A DNA stretch of 64,000 bases from Cyprinodon diabolis (GCA_030533445.1 CM060065.1:50035464-50099463); one strand, 5' to 3'. Shown: positions 53,638-58,737, counted from the first letter of the stretch. Made by a program: numbers and translations. The notes: a model not told the origin generated them from the letters alone.

Positions 53638-56180
53638 TTTTTATAGATTCTCGGCATGTTTCCCTTTAGCACATTTATTTTCAGAATTACAATATGCAGC
53701 GTCTCTTTCAGTGGAAATGCTGCTATTATTCCCCTGAGCAAACATGGAAAAAAAAACTCTTAAAAACAAATAAAACTACATCACCACAAATTTAAAACAT
53801 CACTAAATGAGTTGTGACCCAAATATTAGCTTGTTTTACATAAATTAGACACTTTTTCGGGTCGGGTCAGATCCTGGCGCGTATCGATGCTGCGGGCGGG
53901 CGAGCGGTCCTTCTTAAATTGAAATGTAACTGTATGTAACTTGAGAGGGTTTGATGCGTCCCTGAATGAGTCATGTGACCCAGAGTGATGCTTTACAGCC
54001 GTGTGCTCCCCTTAAACATCAGTTAACCTAACTAAAGCTTTTTGGTCAACAAAATCGATATGACCTGATCAGACATATTATTGGTTCTGTGAGGATTTAA
54101 TCTAGTATCTCATGACTTCTTAATGTGTTGGTCCAAGATGGAGTCAGATCCACATCAGGATGGTGAGCTGTGTCATTTTTCCAGTGATTTTAAGCAAGAT
54201 TGAACCTGGAAAAAAACCCAAAGGGGAGTTTTAATGATTTATACGTGGAAGAGCTGGAGATTAAATTGCCTGTCTGTGCGTAAAAGTGATGCCATTAACT
54301 TTAAGTCCGCAAAACTAAATCTAATCCATCTAATTCTACACGTTTCGGTGACTTTGCTCTTGACTTTCACTTTTTTTTCATGAAACTTATAAATTTATGA
54401 TGTTTCTGAGAACTACCTTCTCTTTCTGTTGTTTTCTGTATAATGTTCTACAAAGTTTTATTGAAATACTTTTTTCTTACACATTCAGATTAGATGTATA
54501 TAACTTGCACTCACTCCTTTTCAAACAGCATCACCATCAATCTCAAATAAAGCTCTACTGCCCTCTGCTGGACATGTGGAGAACAAATACAGATTATGAG
54601 GGCGTACATTGGTATTATATTATGAATAAGCCAATTTTAAACCGTTAAATAGCTTATTTTACAATGATAATTTTTCAATACAGTCTCAAATAATTAATAT
54701 TGTTATTTTTTATCATTGTTTTATTAAAATGTATTGTAATTATTAAAATTCGTCCCTGTTGCTTTCGATTTCAGATGTATTTATACATGGGAAAATGCAT
54801 AGTGTTTATGATGTTTGGTCAAATAATTACAGTAAGAGCAAAGCACCCTGGAGCCCTTTCTTGTTGCTTATATTAAACCTCACCAGTTGGTTAGAAATGT
54901 AAACTTTCCATCTGTAAATGTACCCTGTAAAGTGTAGATTGGTGCTCTATAACCTCTCTACAGTCATATTTCTATCTGATAGTTGGGTTAAATTTTCAAT
55001 TCAATTCAATTCAATTCAGTTTATTTATATAGCGCCAAATTCACAACACATGTCATCTCAAGGCACTTTACAGTTCAACCAGATCATACAGTCAAATTGA
55101 TACAAAGTTTTCTATCTAAGGAAAACCAGTTGATTGCATTGACTCATTGACTCGAATACAATCCCTCACACTAAGCATGCTTGTAGCGACAGTGGAGAGG
55201 AAAAACTCCCCTTTAACAGGAAGAAACGTCCAGCAGAACCAGGCTCAGTGTGAGCGGCCATCTGCCGAGGCCGAACATCTGAGCATTATTGGCTGCCATC
55301 ACCGGCACAGTTTGAACACTTTACTGTCACACAGCCATCAGTCTTTGGGATGCTTGTGCAACTTGCTTTCAGTGGTTTCAGTGGTCCCAGTTCGGTAAAC
55401 ACTGGTCCCAGTTCGGTAAACAGTCATGCAGAGAGGAGGCAACGCTTTGTTGAAAAGATCAGTTGGAGTTTTGACTTAGAGAGGACAACATGGGAGTGTA
55501 AATAGATTCATGGGTCTGCGTCTGTGGATGGGATTTAGGAAATGAATAGGAAGCCTCTCTGACTGTGGCCCTCAGTCCCTGTGGAGCAGTTGGACTCAGT
55601 TGTTCGTCTCTACAGTTCATGCGGAGTTCAGTGCAGCTCTGTCTCCCCCTCTCTGATGAGTTCACATTCATTGTTGGTTTATCGTATATCATATTGTGTT
55701 CCCCTGATATCAGTGACCTTCTTTTTGCTTTGCCACCATCCGGTGAATAACAGATTGATCCACGGTGTCTATGCCAAGGATTTCACCTTATTAATGTGAA
55801 TGAATCTGAAGGGAACTGAAGGAGAAAACAAAGACAGGACATTCAAAGTAACAAAATGATGGTGCATCTCTGATAGCGTCAACTAAGGGTCAATAAATCT
55901 TTTTCTTAATGGTTCATAAAAGCACCAGGATTATCAGCTTTAGCTTCACTGTTGTGTAACTTATTTCCTCCTTGTCTTTCCCCAGTGCTCTAAATCCTGC
56001 GGCCGTGGATTGAGGAAACGGACTGTGTTCTGCCGCAGCACTGATCCAGGGGCCACTGCGGTGGTGGTGCCCGACAGCATGTGCAAACAGCACCACAGGC
56101 CAAAAGCCCAGGAGACGTGCGTCTTAAGGAGGTGCCCCAAGAACGAAAGACTACAGTGGATCCCGACGCCCTGGGCAGAG
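1..56180 (+). CDS. adamts18: ADAMTS18 metalloprotease, 14 exons, partial at both ends
   Basis: This is the spliced coding region of a secreted, extracellular-matrix zinc metalloprotease. The exons are 1-43, 4282-4387, 5824-5961, 6047-6200, 10012-10107, 13613-13761, 26903-27075, 27680-27810, 29027-29150, 29346-29590, 40698-40818, 42266-42392, 51998-52202 and 55986-56180. All visible splice sites are GT-AG, all phases agree, and the joined frame is 669 codons with no stop. Local residues 1-95 are the end of the catalytic domain, ~96-190 disintegrin-like, ~196-250 TSP1 repeat 1, ~251-370 Cys-rich, ~371-475 spacer, and then TSP1 repeats 2 to 4. ADAMTS18 is preferred over its paralogue ADAMTS16 because of recalled family-specific stretches such as [18 protein letters not shown] and [12 protein letters not shown]. 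The N-terminal part, the last TSP1 repeats and the PLAC domain lie outside the window. Catalytic residues are intact, so the gene looks functional. Confidence 0.95.
353..903 (-). mobile_element. Helicase-fragment transposon, copy A
   Basis: Read on the minus strand, this element starts TAGCCTCGTGAGACC and ends near GGAGTCAGGTTAA. It is flanked by the 8-bp duplication GGTGTCCT (345-352 and 904-911). It contains an open frame beginning [18 protein letters not shown] and running to LLPTGFGKS, a Walker A motif of superfamily 2 helicases in a RecQ-like context ([15 protein letters not shown]). The frame then goes off-family (SLACGC), which marks the A/B/E subfamily. The start and first part of the helicase are kept and the rest is absent, so it cannot make an active enzyme. 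The superfamily is uncertain; 8-bp duplications fit hAT, P or Zisupton-like elements. Confidence 0.85.
1149..2361 (-). mobile_element. Tc1/mariner (DD36E-type) element, inactive
   Basis: The ends are inverted repeats beginning CACTCACCGGCCACTTTATT, and the element is flanked by TA on both sides (1147-1148 and 2362-2363). It is a close relative of the intact element at 59732-60928, in the opposite orientation. Its transposase frame is broken (separate entry). Confidence 0.93.
1178..2220 (-). pseudogene. Broken DD36E Tc1/mariner transposase
   Basis: The frame starts at [12 protein letters not shown] (2220, minus strand) and is closely similar to the intact transposase at 59856-60896. One base is missing in the Lys-rich stretch after REWS, near 2080, which shifts the frame. 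A second lesion near 1631-1633 turns the Trp codon of GGGVMVW into TGA. Past the stop, the same frame continues with the DNAPCH and [11 protein letters not shown] blocks. The copy is therefore a recent but dead relative, with two clear inactivating changes. Confidence 0.9.
2906..3116. mobile_element. Short foldback MITE
   Basis: The two arms are inverted copies of ~50 bp (2906-2957 and 3064-3116). They start TATGGAGGACTAACTCTGCC and contain an AT-rich stretch with repeated AAATA. The centre is an AT-rich spacer. TA at both borders fits Tc1/mariner-type target use. Confidence 0.8.
3289..3460. mobile_element. CACTGC-type MITE, truncated copy
   Basis: The stretch keeps the internal blocks of the family seen at 3470-3720 (GAGACACTTTGCCAATGG, AAGACAATTGCATTTTCTTA) and a right end TGTGGTGCAG. 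The left end is missing. Confidence 0.65.
3470..3720. mobile_element. CACTGC-type MITE, full copy with TA duplication
   Basis: The terminal inverted repeat is CACTGCAAAA...TTTTTGCAGTG, and TA lies at both flanks (3468-3469 and 3721-3722). Internal GCCAATGGAATGAG and complementary blocks make it partly palindromic. The family recurs at 19562-19865, 22944-23234 and 23257-23547. TA duplication suggests mobilisation by a Tc1/mariner transposase. Confidence 0.8.
4282..4387 (+). CDS. adamts18: adamts18 exon with first half of zinc site
   Basis: Local residues 15-50 read [20 protein letters not shown] and continue to [10 protein letters not shown]. It contributes the first two zinc-binding histidines (H45, H49) and the catalytic glutamate E46 of the HExxHxxGxxHD reprolysin motif. 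The motif is split across the next intron inside the Asn codon. The acceptor is TTGACAG and the donor GTATGG at 4388. Confidence 0.96.
4751..5041 (-). CDS. Unrecognised acidic 96-aa ORF in the module
   Basis: The product starts [20 protein letters not shown]. It is strongly acidic in its first half, with many Glu and Asp residues, and contains [13 protein letters not shown]. The PYMFEP block resembles, from memory, the N-terminal region of teleost P2X7-like zinc-binding proteins, but this is weak. No catalytic motif, signal peptide or membrane segment is visible. It could be the first exon of a longer transposon or host gene, cut off here. It is unlikely to be an active host gene, since it sits antisense inside an adamts18 intron. 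Confidence 0.35.
   Translation of the reverse strand: MDRGNMQEEESLVSEVVDESPPSSIFYLEEESGDEDVVEEDARAAEAWFGVESFQPYMFEPLPRNAASSVSSTPAEDTDVHPRGHWDATQWERKLF
5078..5132. repeat. 55-bp perfect palindrome
   Basis: Two 27-bp arms, 5078-5104 and 5106-5132, are exact reverse complements around a single central A (5105). The left arm begins TTAGTGCTAGTAGGTTCCCA. It lies 36 bases upstream of the minus-strand ATG at 5041, so it would form a long hairpin in the 5' leader of that ORF. Confidence 0.95.
5824..5961 (+). CDS. adamts18: adamts18 exon with third zinc ligand and Met-turn
   Basis: Local residues 50-96 read [22 protein letters not shown], then [15 protein letters not shown]. It supplies the third zinc histidine (H55) with the following Asp typical of reprolysins, and the Met-turn methionine M70. 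The acceptor is TTTTTCAG and the donor GTAGGC at 5962. The next intron is only 85 bases. Confidence 0.97.
6047..6200 (+). CDS. adamts18: adamts18 exon, disintegrin-like domain start
   Basis: Local residues 96-147 read [20 protein letters not shown] and on to [14 protein letters not shown], ending LDFVK. This is the start of the disintegrin-like domain, with the conserved QCKWQFG block. The exon ends on a codon boundary with donor GTACGC at 6201. Confidence 0.97.
6836..7380 (+). mobile_element. Helicase-fragment transposon, copy B
   Basis: It begins TAGCCTCGTGAGACC, ends GGAGTCAGGTTAC, and is flanked by the 8-bp duplication CGTTAGTT (6828-6835 and 7381-7388). It lies in the same sense as adamts18. 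It carries the truncated helicase frame from 7016 to the Walker A block near 7180, followed by the SLACGC variant of subfamily A/B/E. A subterminal hairpin, CCAGATGGAT paired with ATCCATCTGG, lies just before the right end. Confidence 0.9.
9052..9965. mobile_element. Non-autonomous hAT element
   Basis: The ends are CCGCGGTTCTCAAAG and TTTGAGAACCACTG, an imperfect inverted repeat. The 8-bp duplication TACTAGAT lies at 9044-9051 and 9966-9973. Inside are a GT run and a CpG-rich stretch containing repeated AGCGACTTT motifs. No complete transposase is present. Its right border lies 46 bases upstream of the exon at 10012, so it abuts the splice acceptor region. Confidence 0.88.
10012..10107 (+). 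CDS. adamts18: adamts18 exon, disintegrin-like domain
   Basis: Local residues 148-179 read [20 protein letters not shown] and on to EGTTCGPDM. This is the conserved Cys pattern of the ADAMTS disintegrin-like domain. It is exactly 32 codons, phase 0 at both ends, with donor GTGAGC. Confidence 0.97.
11100..11420 (+). pseudogene. Decayed Tc1-like transposase remnant
   Basis: The stretch resembles two neighbouring Tc1 transposase blocks in a broken frame. One is a GSVMIWG..FSFNG-like sequence near 11130-11170. The other is an FPNLNPIG stretch near 11246-11270, in place of SPDLNPIE. The frame is disrupted and no ends could be placed. It is an old relic, distinct from the DD36E copies. Confidence 0.5.
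12046..12178. mobile_element. Small hairpin insertion
   Basis: Terminal inverted repeats of ~24 bp begin TTCCGTAAAAGTTCAAAAAA at 12046 and end at 12178. Between them is the block GAAGACGTTTCGCTTCCTCT, which recurs in fish repeats. The flanks do not show a clear duplication. Confidence 0.6.
12195..12575. mobile_element. hAT MITE nested in foldback
   Basis: The ends are CAGCGGTCACCAACC and GGTTGGTGACCCCTG. The flanks are ACCCGGAT and ACCTGGAT, an 8-bp duplication with one mismatch. It is 381 bp with no coding capacity. Confidence 0.85.
13613..13761 (+). CDS. adamts18: adamts18 exon, first TSP1 repeat
   Basis: Local residues 180-229 read [20 protein letters not shown], then [18 protein letters not shown] and SCTNPR. 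It completes the disintegrin-like domain and starts the central TSP1 repeat. The repeat carries a WxxWxxW motif for C-mannosylation and CSRTCGG, a consensus O-fucosylation site. The acceptor is GCTCCAG and the donor GTACGT. Confidence 0.97.
14453..14958. mobile_element. MITE with ~65-bp inverted ends
   Basis: The left end reads CCAGCCGGTTCGGATG...CATTAAATGGCCGTTATT. The right end is its imperfect inverse, ending CATCCGAAACGGGTG. The flanks share only AAAAAC, so the duplication is unresolved. It has no coding capacity. Confidence 0.7.
15731..17034 (+). mobile_element. hAT element nested in the solo LTR
   Basis: The ends are CAGTGATGGGACTAACGGCG and the inverse form ending GTGCCCAACACTG. The 8-bp duplication GTGAGGAG lies at 15723-15730 and 17035-17042. 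The interior has a GGAT microsatellite and a frame starting near 16196, [20 protein letters not shown]. That frame resembles the N-terminal start of fish hAT transposases and breaks soon after. The rest of the transposase is missing. Confidence 0.92.
16457..16508 (+). repeat. (GGAT)n microsatellite
   Basis: A GGAT tandem run interrupted once by GATGATGG lies inside the hAT element. The related element at 21683-22406 has the same microsatellite in a longer, unbroken form. Confidence 0.95.
18255..18795 (-). mobile_element. Helicase-fragment transposon, copy C
   Basis: The 8-bp duplication GGTAATTG lies at 18247-18254 and 18796-18803. The minus-strand frame starts [18 protein letters not shown] and runs to [17 protein letters not shown]. 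The SLIYQ continuation matches RecQ-like helicase sequence after Walker A, so this subfamily (C/D/F) looks ancestral. The frame then ends in a short tail. Confidence 0.9.
19562..19865. mobile_element. CACTGC-type MITE
   Basis: The ends are TACTGGAAAAAA and TTTTTCCAGTG. The interior shares the family blocks AAGACAATTTACACTTAAAA and CATTCTATTGGCAAACT. Confidence 0.75.
20117..20662 (+). mobile_element. Helicase-fragment transposon, copy D
   Basis: The 8-bp duplication GCTTTGGG lies at 20109-20116 and 20663-20670. The frame from 20258 ([14 protein letters not shown]; alternative start at 20297) runs through [17 protein letters not shown] to a stop near 20525. It is in the same sense as adamts18. 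CCAAT-type boxes and TCTCGCGAG near the left end look promoter-like. Confidence 0.9.
21683..22406 (+). mobile_element. hAT element, same family as 15731-17034
   Basis: It begins CAGTGATGGGAGTAACGGCG and ends CATGCCCAACACTG, with the 8-bp duplication GTCCTTCA at 21675-21682 and 22407-22414. It is shorter than its relative but keeps the same CpG-rich coding remnant and the GGAT microsatellite. Confidence 0.92.
22108..22172 (+). repeat. (GGAT)n microsatellite
   Basis: About 15 uninterrupted GGAT units lie inside the hAT element. Confidence 0.97.
22944..23234. mobile_element. CACTGC-type MITE, first of a close pair
   Basis: The ends are CACTGCAAAAAATGG and TTTTTTGCAGTG. Only 22 bases separate it from a second copy of the same family. 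Confidence 0.8.
23257..23547. mobile_element. CACTGC-type MITE, second of a close pair
   Basis: The ends are CACTGCAAAAACG and TTTTTTTGCAGTG. It is inverted relative to the neighbouring copy, judged by the order of its internal blocks. Confidence 0.8.
24482..24987. mobile_element. TTAA-target MITE, copy 1
   Basis: TTAA lies at both ends, next to the inverted repeats AGCTACAGTGTGTAAT and ATTACACACTGCAGCT. The interior has a CpG-rich block with GCAGCCATGGAGGCAGAC. A second copy is at 63280-63782. TTAA duplication is typical of piggyBac- or Kolobok-mobilised elements. Confidence 0.85.
25186..25330 (+). mobile_element. tRNA-derived SINE remnant
   Basis: GGCGGCCTAGTGGTTAGAGC resembles a polymerase III A box region, and GGTTCTGAGTTTCCC a degenerate B box. 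The usual fish SINE body (CTGCCCAATGGGAAGG) follows, then an AT-rich end. Confidence 0.65.
25634..25992. mobile_element. PIF/Harbinger-type MITE
   Basis: The inverted ends are GGCTGTGTCC and GGACAGAACC, and similarity extends ~27 bp inward. The flanking 3-bp duplication is TAA (25631-25633 and 25993-25995). A three-base TWA duplication is the Harbinger signature. It has no coding capacity. Confidence 0.8.
26903..27075 (+). CDS. adamts18: adamts18 exon, TSP1 repeat 1 end and Cys-rich start
   Basis: Local residues 229-287 read [18 protein letters not shown], then [20 protein letters not shown] and WKPYTKVD. It ends the first TSP1 repeat and opens the Cys-rich domain. The acceptor is AACCCAG and the donor GTAACA. 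The Glu codon is split over the next intron. Confidence 0.97.
27680..27810 (+). CDS. adamts18: adamts18 exon, Cys-rich domain
   Basis: Local residues 287-330 read [20 protein letters not shown] and on to [15 protein letters not shown]. This is the conserved core of the ADAMTS Cys-rich domain. The acceptor is CCCACAG, the donor GTGAAT, ending on a codon boundary. Confidence 0.97.
27811..29026 (+). other. intron with a TTAA MITE
   Basis: The only recognised element is the TTAA MITE at 27934-28529. The sequence at 28530-29020 shows nothing distinctive. Confidence 0.8.
27934..28529. mobile_element. TTAA-target MITE, different family
   Basis: TTAA lies at both ends. The ~20-bp inverted repeats read AGGCATACTATGCAAC and GTTGCATAGTATACCT. 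The interior is CpG-containing with no long ORF. It differs from the 24482 and 63280 family in its ends and interior. Confidence 0.88.
29027..29150 (+). CDS. adamts18: adamts18 exon, Cys-rich domain end
   Basis: Local residues 331-372 read [20 protein letters not shown], then [23 protein letters not shown] is a potential N-glycosylation site at the Cys-rich/spacer boundary. The acceptor is TTTTCAG and the donor GTACAT. Confidence 0.97.
29346..29590 (+). CDS. adamts18: adamts18 exon, spacer domain
   Basis: Local residues 372-453 read [20 protein letters not shown], then [14 protein letters not shown] and [10 protein letters not shown]. This is most of the spacer domain, which in ADAMTS proteins helps bind substrate and matrix. 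NET is a potential N-glycosylation site. The acceptor is TTTCCCAG and the donor GTAAGC. Confidence 0.97.
30372..30916 (+). mobile_element. Helicase-fragment transposon, copy E
   Basis: It begins TAGCCTCGTGAGACC, and the right end GGAGTCAAATTAG is altered. The 8 bases on each side (AGAAGACA and TAACAATC) do not match. It belongs to the A/B/E subfamily, with Walker A followed by SLACGC. The missing duplication could reflect decay or recombination. Confidence 0.85.
31094..31131. repeat. Perfect 17-bp stem hairpin
   Basis: The arms 31094-31110 (TTCATGTAGGATTGTCC) and 31115-31131 are exact reverse complements around a CTTA loop. The loop is too short for a typical microRNA precursor. It is probably a foldback remnant. 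Confidence 0.85.
39301..40140 (-). mobile_element. Solo LTR
   Basis: It begins TGTCATGA, ends TCATGACA, and has the 5-bp duplication GTCTG at 39296-39300 and 40141-40145. Length is 840 bp with no internal retroelement region beside it. It looks distantly related to the LTR at 15000-17121 near its left end. The orientation is tentative. Confidence 0.85.
40290..40583 (-). mobile_element. tRNA-derived SINE-like repeat
   Basis: On the minus strand it opens CTGCACGGCGGCACAGTTTG, an A box-like start. It continues with CTTGCAGCAAGAAGG and a degenerate B box (AGCTTCGATTCCC). The body ends in a CA-rich stretch near 40360. Confidence 0.6.
40698..40818 (+). CDS. adamts18: adamts18 exon, spacer end and TSP1 repeat 2 start
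   Basis: Local residues 454-494 read [20 protein letters not shown], then [17 protein letters not shown]. The spacer ends and the second TSP1 repeat begins. The usual CSxSCGGG motif is CSAPCAGG here: P490 replaces the Ser/Thr that POFUT2 would fucosylate, and A492 replaces Gly. The acceptor is TGGCAG and the donor GTAAGG. Confidence 0.96.
40925..41246 (-). mobile_element. Truncated LTR, relative of 15000-17121
   Basis: It is collinear with the right part of the LTR at 15000-17121, from the CCTTCCAGGGAG block to the CAGACA end. It lacks the hAT insertion: GTGTGAGGAGGCGGACC is continuous at 41157-41173, so it preserves the empty target site. Confidence 0.88.
41659..42201 (-). mobile_element. 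Helicase-fragment transposon, copy F
   Basis: The flanks TAAAGATG (41651-41658) and TTAAGATG (42202-42209) match 7 of 8. It is a C/D/F subfamily member. A small deletion within the Walker A region turns LLPTGFGK into LLPTFRQ, so even the helicase fragment is broken. Confidence 0.87.
42266..42392 (+). CDS. adamts18: adamts18 exon, TSP1 repeat 2
   Basis: Local residues 494-536 read [20 protein letters not shown], then [20 protein letters not shown]. It completes the second TSP1 repeat and keeps a potential N-glycosylation site, NSS. The acceptor is TTTTCAG and the donor GTAAGT. The Tyr codon is split over the next intron. Confidence 0.96.
43685..44761. mobile_element. Foldback element with ~330-bp arms
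   Basis: The outer arms (about 43685-44013 and 44428-44761) are inverted copies. They start TGGGAGAATTATCC and run through GCTTGCCTCCTTCTCTTC and AGCAACCTTTCCAGCC. TA lies at both borders. The ~410-base loop has no ORF of note. Long arms would give a stable hairpin if transcribed. Confidence 0.9.
45898..46016 (-). mobile_element. SINE body fragment
   Basis: On the minus strand it contains CACTGCTCCCCAAGGGGATG, which matches the body of the SINE at 49680-49930 (TTCTCCCCAAGGGGATGG). The tRNA-like head is absent. Confidence 0.6.
46694..47385. mobile_element. hAT MITE
   Basis: The inverted ends are TAGGGATGCACGATAT and ATATCGTGCATCCCTA, with the 8-bp duplication GTTTGGAT at 46686-46693 and 47386-47393. 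Subterminal CCGATAT motifs repeat at both sides. No transposase is present. Confidence 0.92.
48637..49950 (+). mobile_element. tRNA-derived SINE split by a hAT element
   Basis: The head GGGGAGTGTTGGCCTAGTG ends at 48654. It resumes at 49680 with TCCTAGTGGATAGAGCAG, an A box-like stretch, then the SINE body to about 49930. The insertion duplicated the CCTAGTG part of the head. Confidence 0.75.
48655..49679. mobile_element. hAT element inside the SINE head
   Basis: The ends are CAGGGGTCGGCAACC and GGTTGCCAACCGCTG. The flanks GCCTAGTG and TCCTAGTG form an 8-bp duplication with one mismatch. An internal stretch around 49013-49250 has a frame with many Lys residues that could be transposase debris but is not recognisable. 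Confidence 0.88.
49993..50642 (-). mobile_element. LINE 3' end (Rex1/CR1-L2-like), 5' truncated
   Basis: The minus strand encodes the C-terminal end of a non-LTR reverse transcriptase. The frame includes [40 protein letters not shown] and the terminal [20 protein letters not shown], ending near 50180. The 3' UTR follows, with a TTTGCCTTGCC-type end. The element is 5' truncated at ~50642, as is usual for LINEs, so it cannot move on its own. Confidence 0.8.
50921..51227. mobile_element. MITE with AGTGTTGCAC ends
   Basis: The inverted ends are AGTGTTGCACTGATACC and GGCATCGGTGCAACACT. The interior includes GGTATCGGTATCGGCC. No clean duplication was found, so the borders are approximate. Confidence 0.7.
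51998..52202 (+). CDS. adamts18: adamts18 exon, TSP1 repeat 3 and start of repeat 4
   Basis: Local residues 536-604 read [17 protein letters not shown], then [33 protein letters not shown] and EWSTGSWSQ. The third TSP1 repeat is complete, with consensus CSRSCGG, and the fourth starts. The acceptor is TCCACAG and the donor GTGGGT, ending on a codon boundary. Confidence 0.97.
53593..53629 (+). repeat. (TA)n microsatellite
   Basis: About 18 TA units run into a poly-T stretch. Confidence 0.97.
54995..55430 (+). mobile_element. LINE/SINE-derived repeat with (TTCAA)n end
   Basis: It opens with tandem AATTC units, then TTTATTTATATAGCGCC, a block common at the 3' ends of fish retroposons. It continues with CTCAAGGCACTTTACAG and a region that includes AGGAAGAAACGTCCAGCAG. 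The far border is not clear. Confidence 0.6.
55986..56180 (+). CDS. adamts18: adamts18 exon, TSP1 repeat 4 and start of repeat 5
   Basis: Local residues 605-669 read [20 protein letters not shown], then [17 protein letters not shown] and [12 protein letters not shown]. The fourth TSP1 repeat is completed and the first tryptophans of the fifth are present. The acceptor is TTCCCCAG and the donor GTGAGA at 56181. No later exon is seen before 64000. Confidence 0.97.
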
Positions 56181-57722
56181 GTGAGAGAATAAACTGGATT
56201 AAAGGGAGATTGAGGGAGATGCAAAAGCCCCTTTGGGTTTTATTCATCTTTTTATTTTGGTTTCTCATAAAACCCAAGACTTTAATTTTAAATGTGGAGA
56301 AAAGTAATCCCGTTTTTCACAATTTCTAGGGGGTATTTTCTGTTATACACCCAAATGATATCCAGCACAGAAATATATTTTTTTAGAAGTTACCACGTTA
56401 CTAAACTTTATTCCACCCATGATCAGTTTAACCCAATTAAAATAGCTTAACTTAGGTTAGCCAATAAACGAATTGTCATTAATTGTCAATTGATGTTTAT
56501 AAGTTTACAATATGTCCCGTTTTAACTAAAGATTGTTTGAATTTCTGTTCCAGTCCTCTTTGATTGTCTCTGTGTTGTAATGTAACCACTGCCCACTAGA
56601 GGGCTGCTCTATCTTTAGCAGAGATTCACTGTTACTGTAATAAGTAATGCTGAAGTGGAGGAATCTGGTCCGGAATTATTTATACTGTTTAACGACCACA
56701 AGGATGCAGAAAGCACTTTATATTGTTCTGTTTGTAAATATAAAATCTAAAAATTGCTATAGTTATCACCTGCACGGCGAAGCACCTCTGCTGAGGTAAA
56801 AAAAAACAAAAAACTTTATGATTTAAAAAAGTCAAAAGCAATTTTCTTGCCATTGTGCAAAAATGTTGAAACATGATGTTAGGTTTATTCAATGATGATT
56901 ATAAAATTAATGTGTGCTTATGAAACATTTGTGCGAGGGGACGCTCCACTCCTGTCTCATGATTCAGTCAGGAGACCATCCTGCCTTGTCATTCTGATGG
57001 AGCATTCTGTCTTCATGAACTGATCAATTGTTCTGTCAGAACAATACTCTGTTTGTAACCATGCGTCATGTTCTGTTAATAAAATGCTCTGCAGAGGAGT
57101 TCCAGTGGGAGACAGTGTGTTTGAGTCTGGGGTTCAACTGTCTCTCCTTCCTGCAGGAATTGTGTCCAGAAATTGTGTATTTCAGTTCTTCTTAAGCAAA
57201 AAACCTACATTTTATGAACCCGACACATGATGAAAGAAGACATGTTTGCAACAAACAGGGAAGATTAGGCTTTTGTGATATCAGGTAATTCATGTGGAGT
57301 TTTAACATTCCTTGACCAGAAGCTGTTCAAACAGAAGCTGTTCTAAAATGCTGCCTACAGCACAAAGTCTCTCCCAGCAGATAGAAACAGAAAACTAGAT
57401 CACAGATTTGGTCCACTCAACTGAAACGAGGTGACAAAAAGTCTGGCAGTCTGTCAGAGCGACATACCCTGACTTTAAATGACAGCTTTACATCTCTGTT
57501 TATTAGAAACCACAAATGTTTCGCAAATTTCAGCCATGTTTTTCAGAACCCTAAATGGTTCCTTTATTTGTTATATCTTATAGATATATTTGATAAAATT
57601 TTAATAAACATTTATGCATTTAATACAGCTGGCACAAAAAAATAGTTCAAATATAATGAAGCACTATTTTATTCTTAAATTGACATATTGTATAATAAAT
57701 ATAGCCCTTCATGTTATGGAGA

Positions 57723-58737
57723 GATCCTTGCGGAAGAGGATTAGGGCCACTGAAAAAAAAAAAAAAGTTAACTGATTTTTATTTTTATTTTATTTCAGTA
57801 TAGTATGGGAAAAAAGTCAGAATTCTGAGACAAAAGTCAGAATTCTGACGTTTTTCTCAGAATTCTGACTTTAATCTCAGAATTCTGACTTTTTTCTCAG
57901 AATTCTGACTGAATTCTGACAATAAAAAAGTCAGAATTCTGAGATTAAAGTCAGAATTCTGACTTTTTTCTCAGAATTCTGACTTTAATCTCAGAAGTCA
58001 GAATTCTGACTTTAATCTCTTTTTTATTGTCAGAATTCAGTCAGAATTCTGAGATTAAAGTCAGAATTCTGAGATTAAAGTCAGAATTCTAAGAAAAAAG
58101 TCAGAACTCTGAGAAAAAAGTCAGAATTCTAAGAAAAAAGTCAGAATTCTAAGAAAAAAGTCAGAATTCTGAGATTAAAGTCAGAATTCTAAGAAAAAAG
58201 TCAGAATTCTAAGAAAAAAGTCAGAATTCTGAGATTAAAGTCAGAATTCTAAGAAAAAGTCAGAATTCTGAGACAAAAGTCAGAATTCTGAGATTAAAGT
58301 CAGAATTCTAAGAAAAATGTCAGAATTCTGAGACAAAAGTCAGAATTCTAAGAAAAAAGTCAGAATTCTGAGATTAAAGTCAGAATTCTAAGAAAAAAGT
58401 CAGAATTCTAAGAAAAAAGTCAGAATTCTGAGATTAAAGTCAGAATTCTAAGAAAAAGTCAGAATTCTGAGACAAAAGTCAGAATTCTGAGATTAAAGTC
58501 AGAATTCTAAGAAAAATGTCAGAATTCTGAGACAAAAGTCAGAATTCTGAGAAAAAAGTCAGAATTCTGAGACAAAAGTCAGAATTCAGAGAAAAAAGTC
58601 AGAATTCTAAGAAAAAAGTCAGAATTCTTAGAAAAAAAGTCAGAATTCTGACTTTTTTCCCATGTTAAACTGAAATAAAATTTAAAAATCAGTTAACTTT
58701 TTTTTTTTTTCAGTGGCCCTAATCCTCTTCCGTAGAT
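57723..58737. mobile_element. Foldback element packed with GTCAGAATTCTGA units
   Basis: Inverted ends of ~80 bp read CGGAAGAGGATTAGGGCCAC, an A-run, AGTTAACTGATTTT. Between them, 57806-58665 is a tandem array of ~18-20-bp units of the types AGTCAGAATTCTGAGATTAA and AGTCAGAATTCTAAGAAAAA. Unit orientation switches several times at 57840-58030. Nearly every unit contains GAATTC. Confidence 0.92.

Larger units (their letters stand above)
52203..55985 (+). other. intron with microsatellite and LINE/SINE 3' end
   Basis: It contains a TA microsatellite (53593-53629) and a LINE/SINE-like repeat (54995-55430). The sequence at 52300-53580 and 53650-54990 shows no gene; a CpG-rich patch near 53850-53960 looks repeat-like but could not be assigned. 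Confidence 0.8.

Noticed and set aside
51630..53960. CpG-rich GGGTCGGGT-type stretches near 51640 and 53860 as ends of one transposon
   Set aside because: They flank a genuine adamts18 exon (51998-52202), and no inverted ends or duplication support a single element.
56900..57170. Possible LTR with AATAAA near 57080
   Set aside because: It has an R/U5-like look, but no TG...CA pair with matching 5-bp flanks could be placed.
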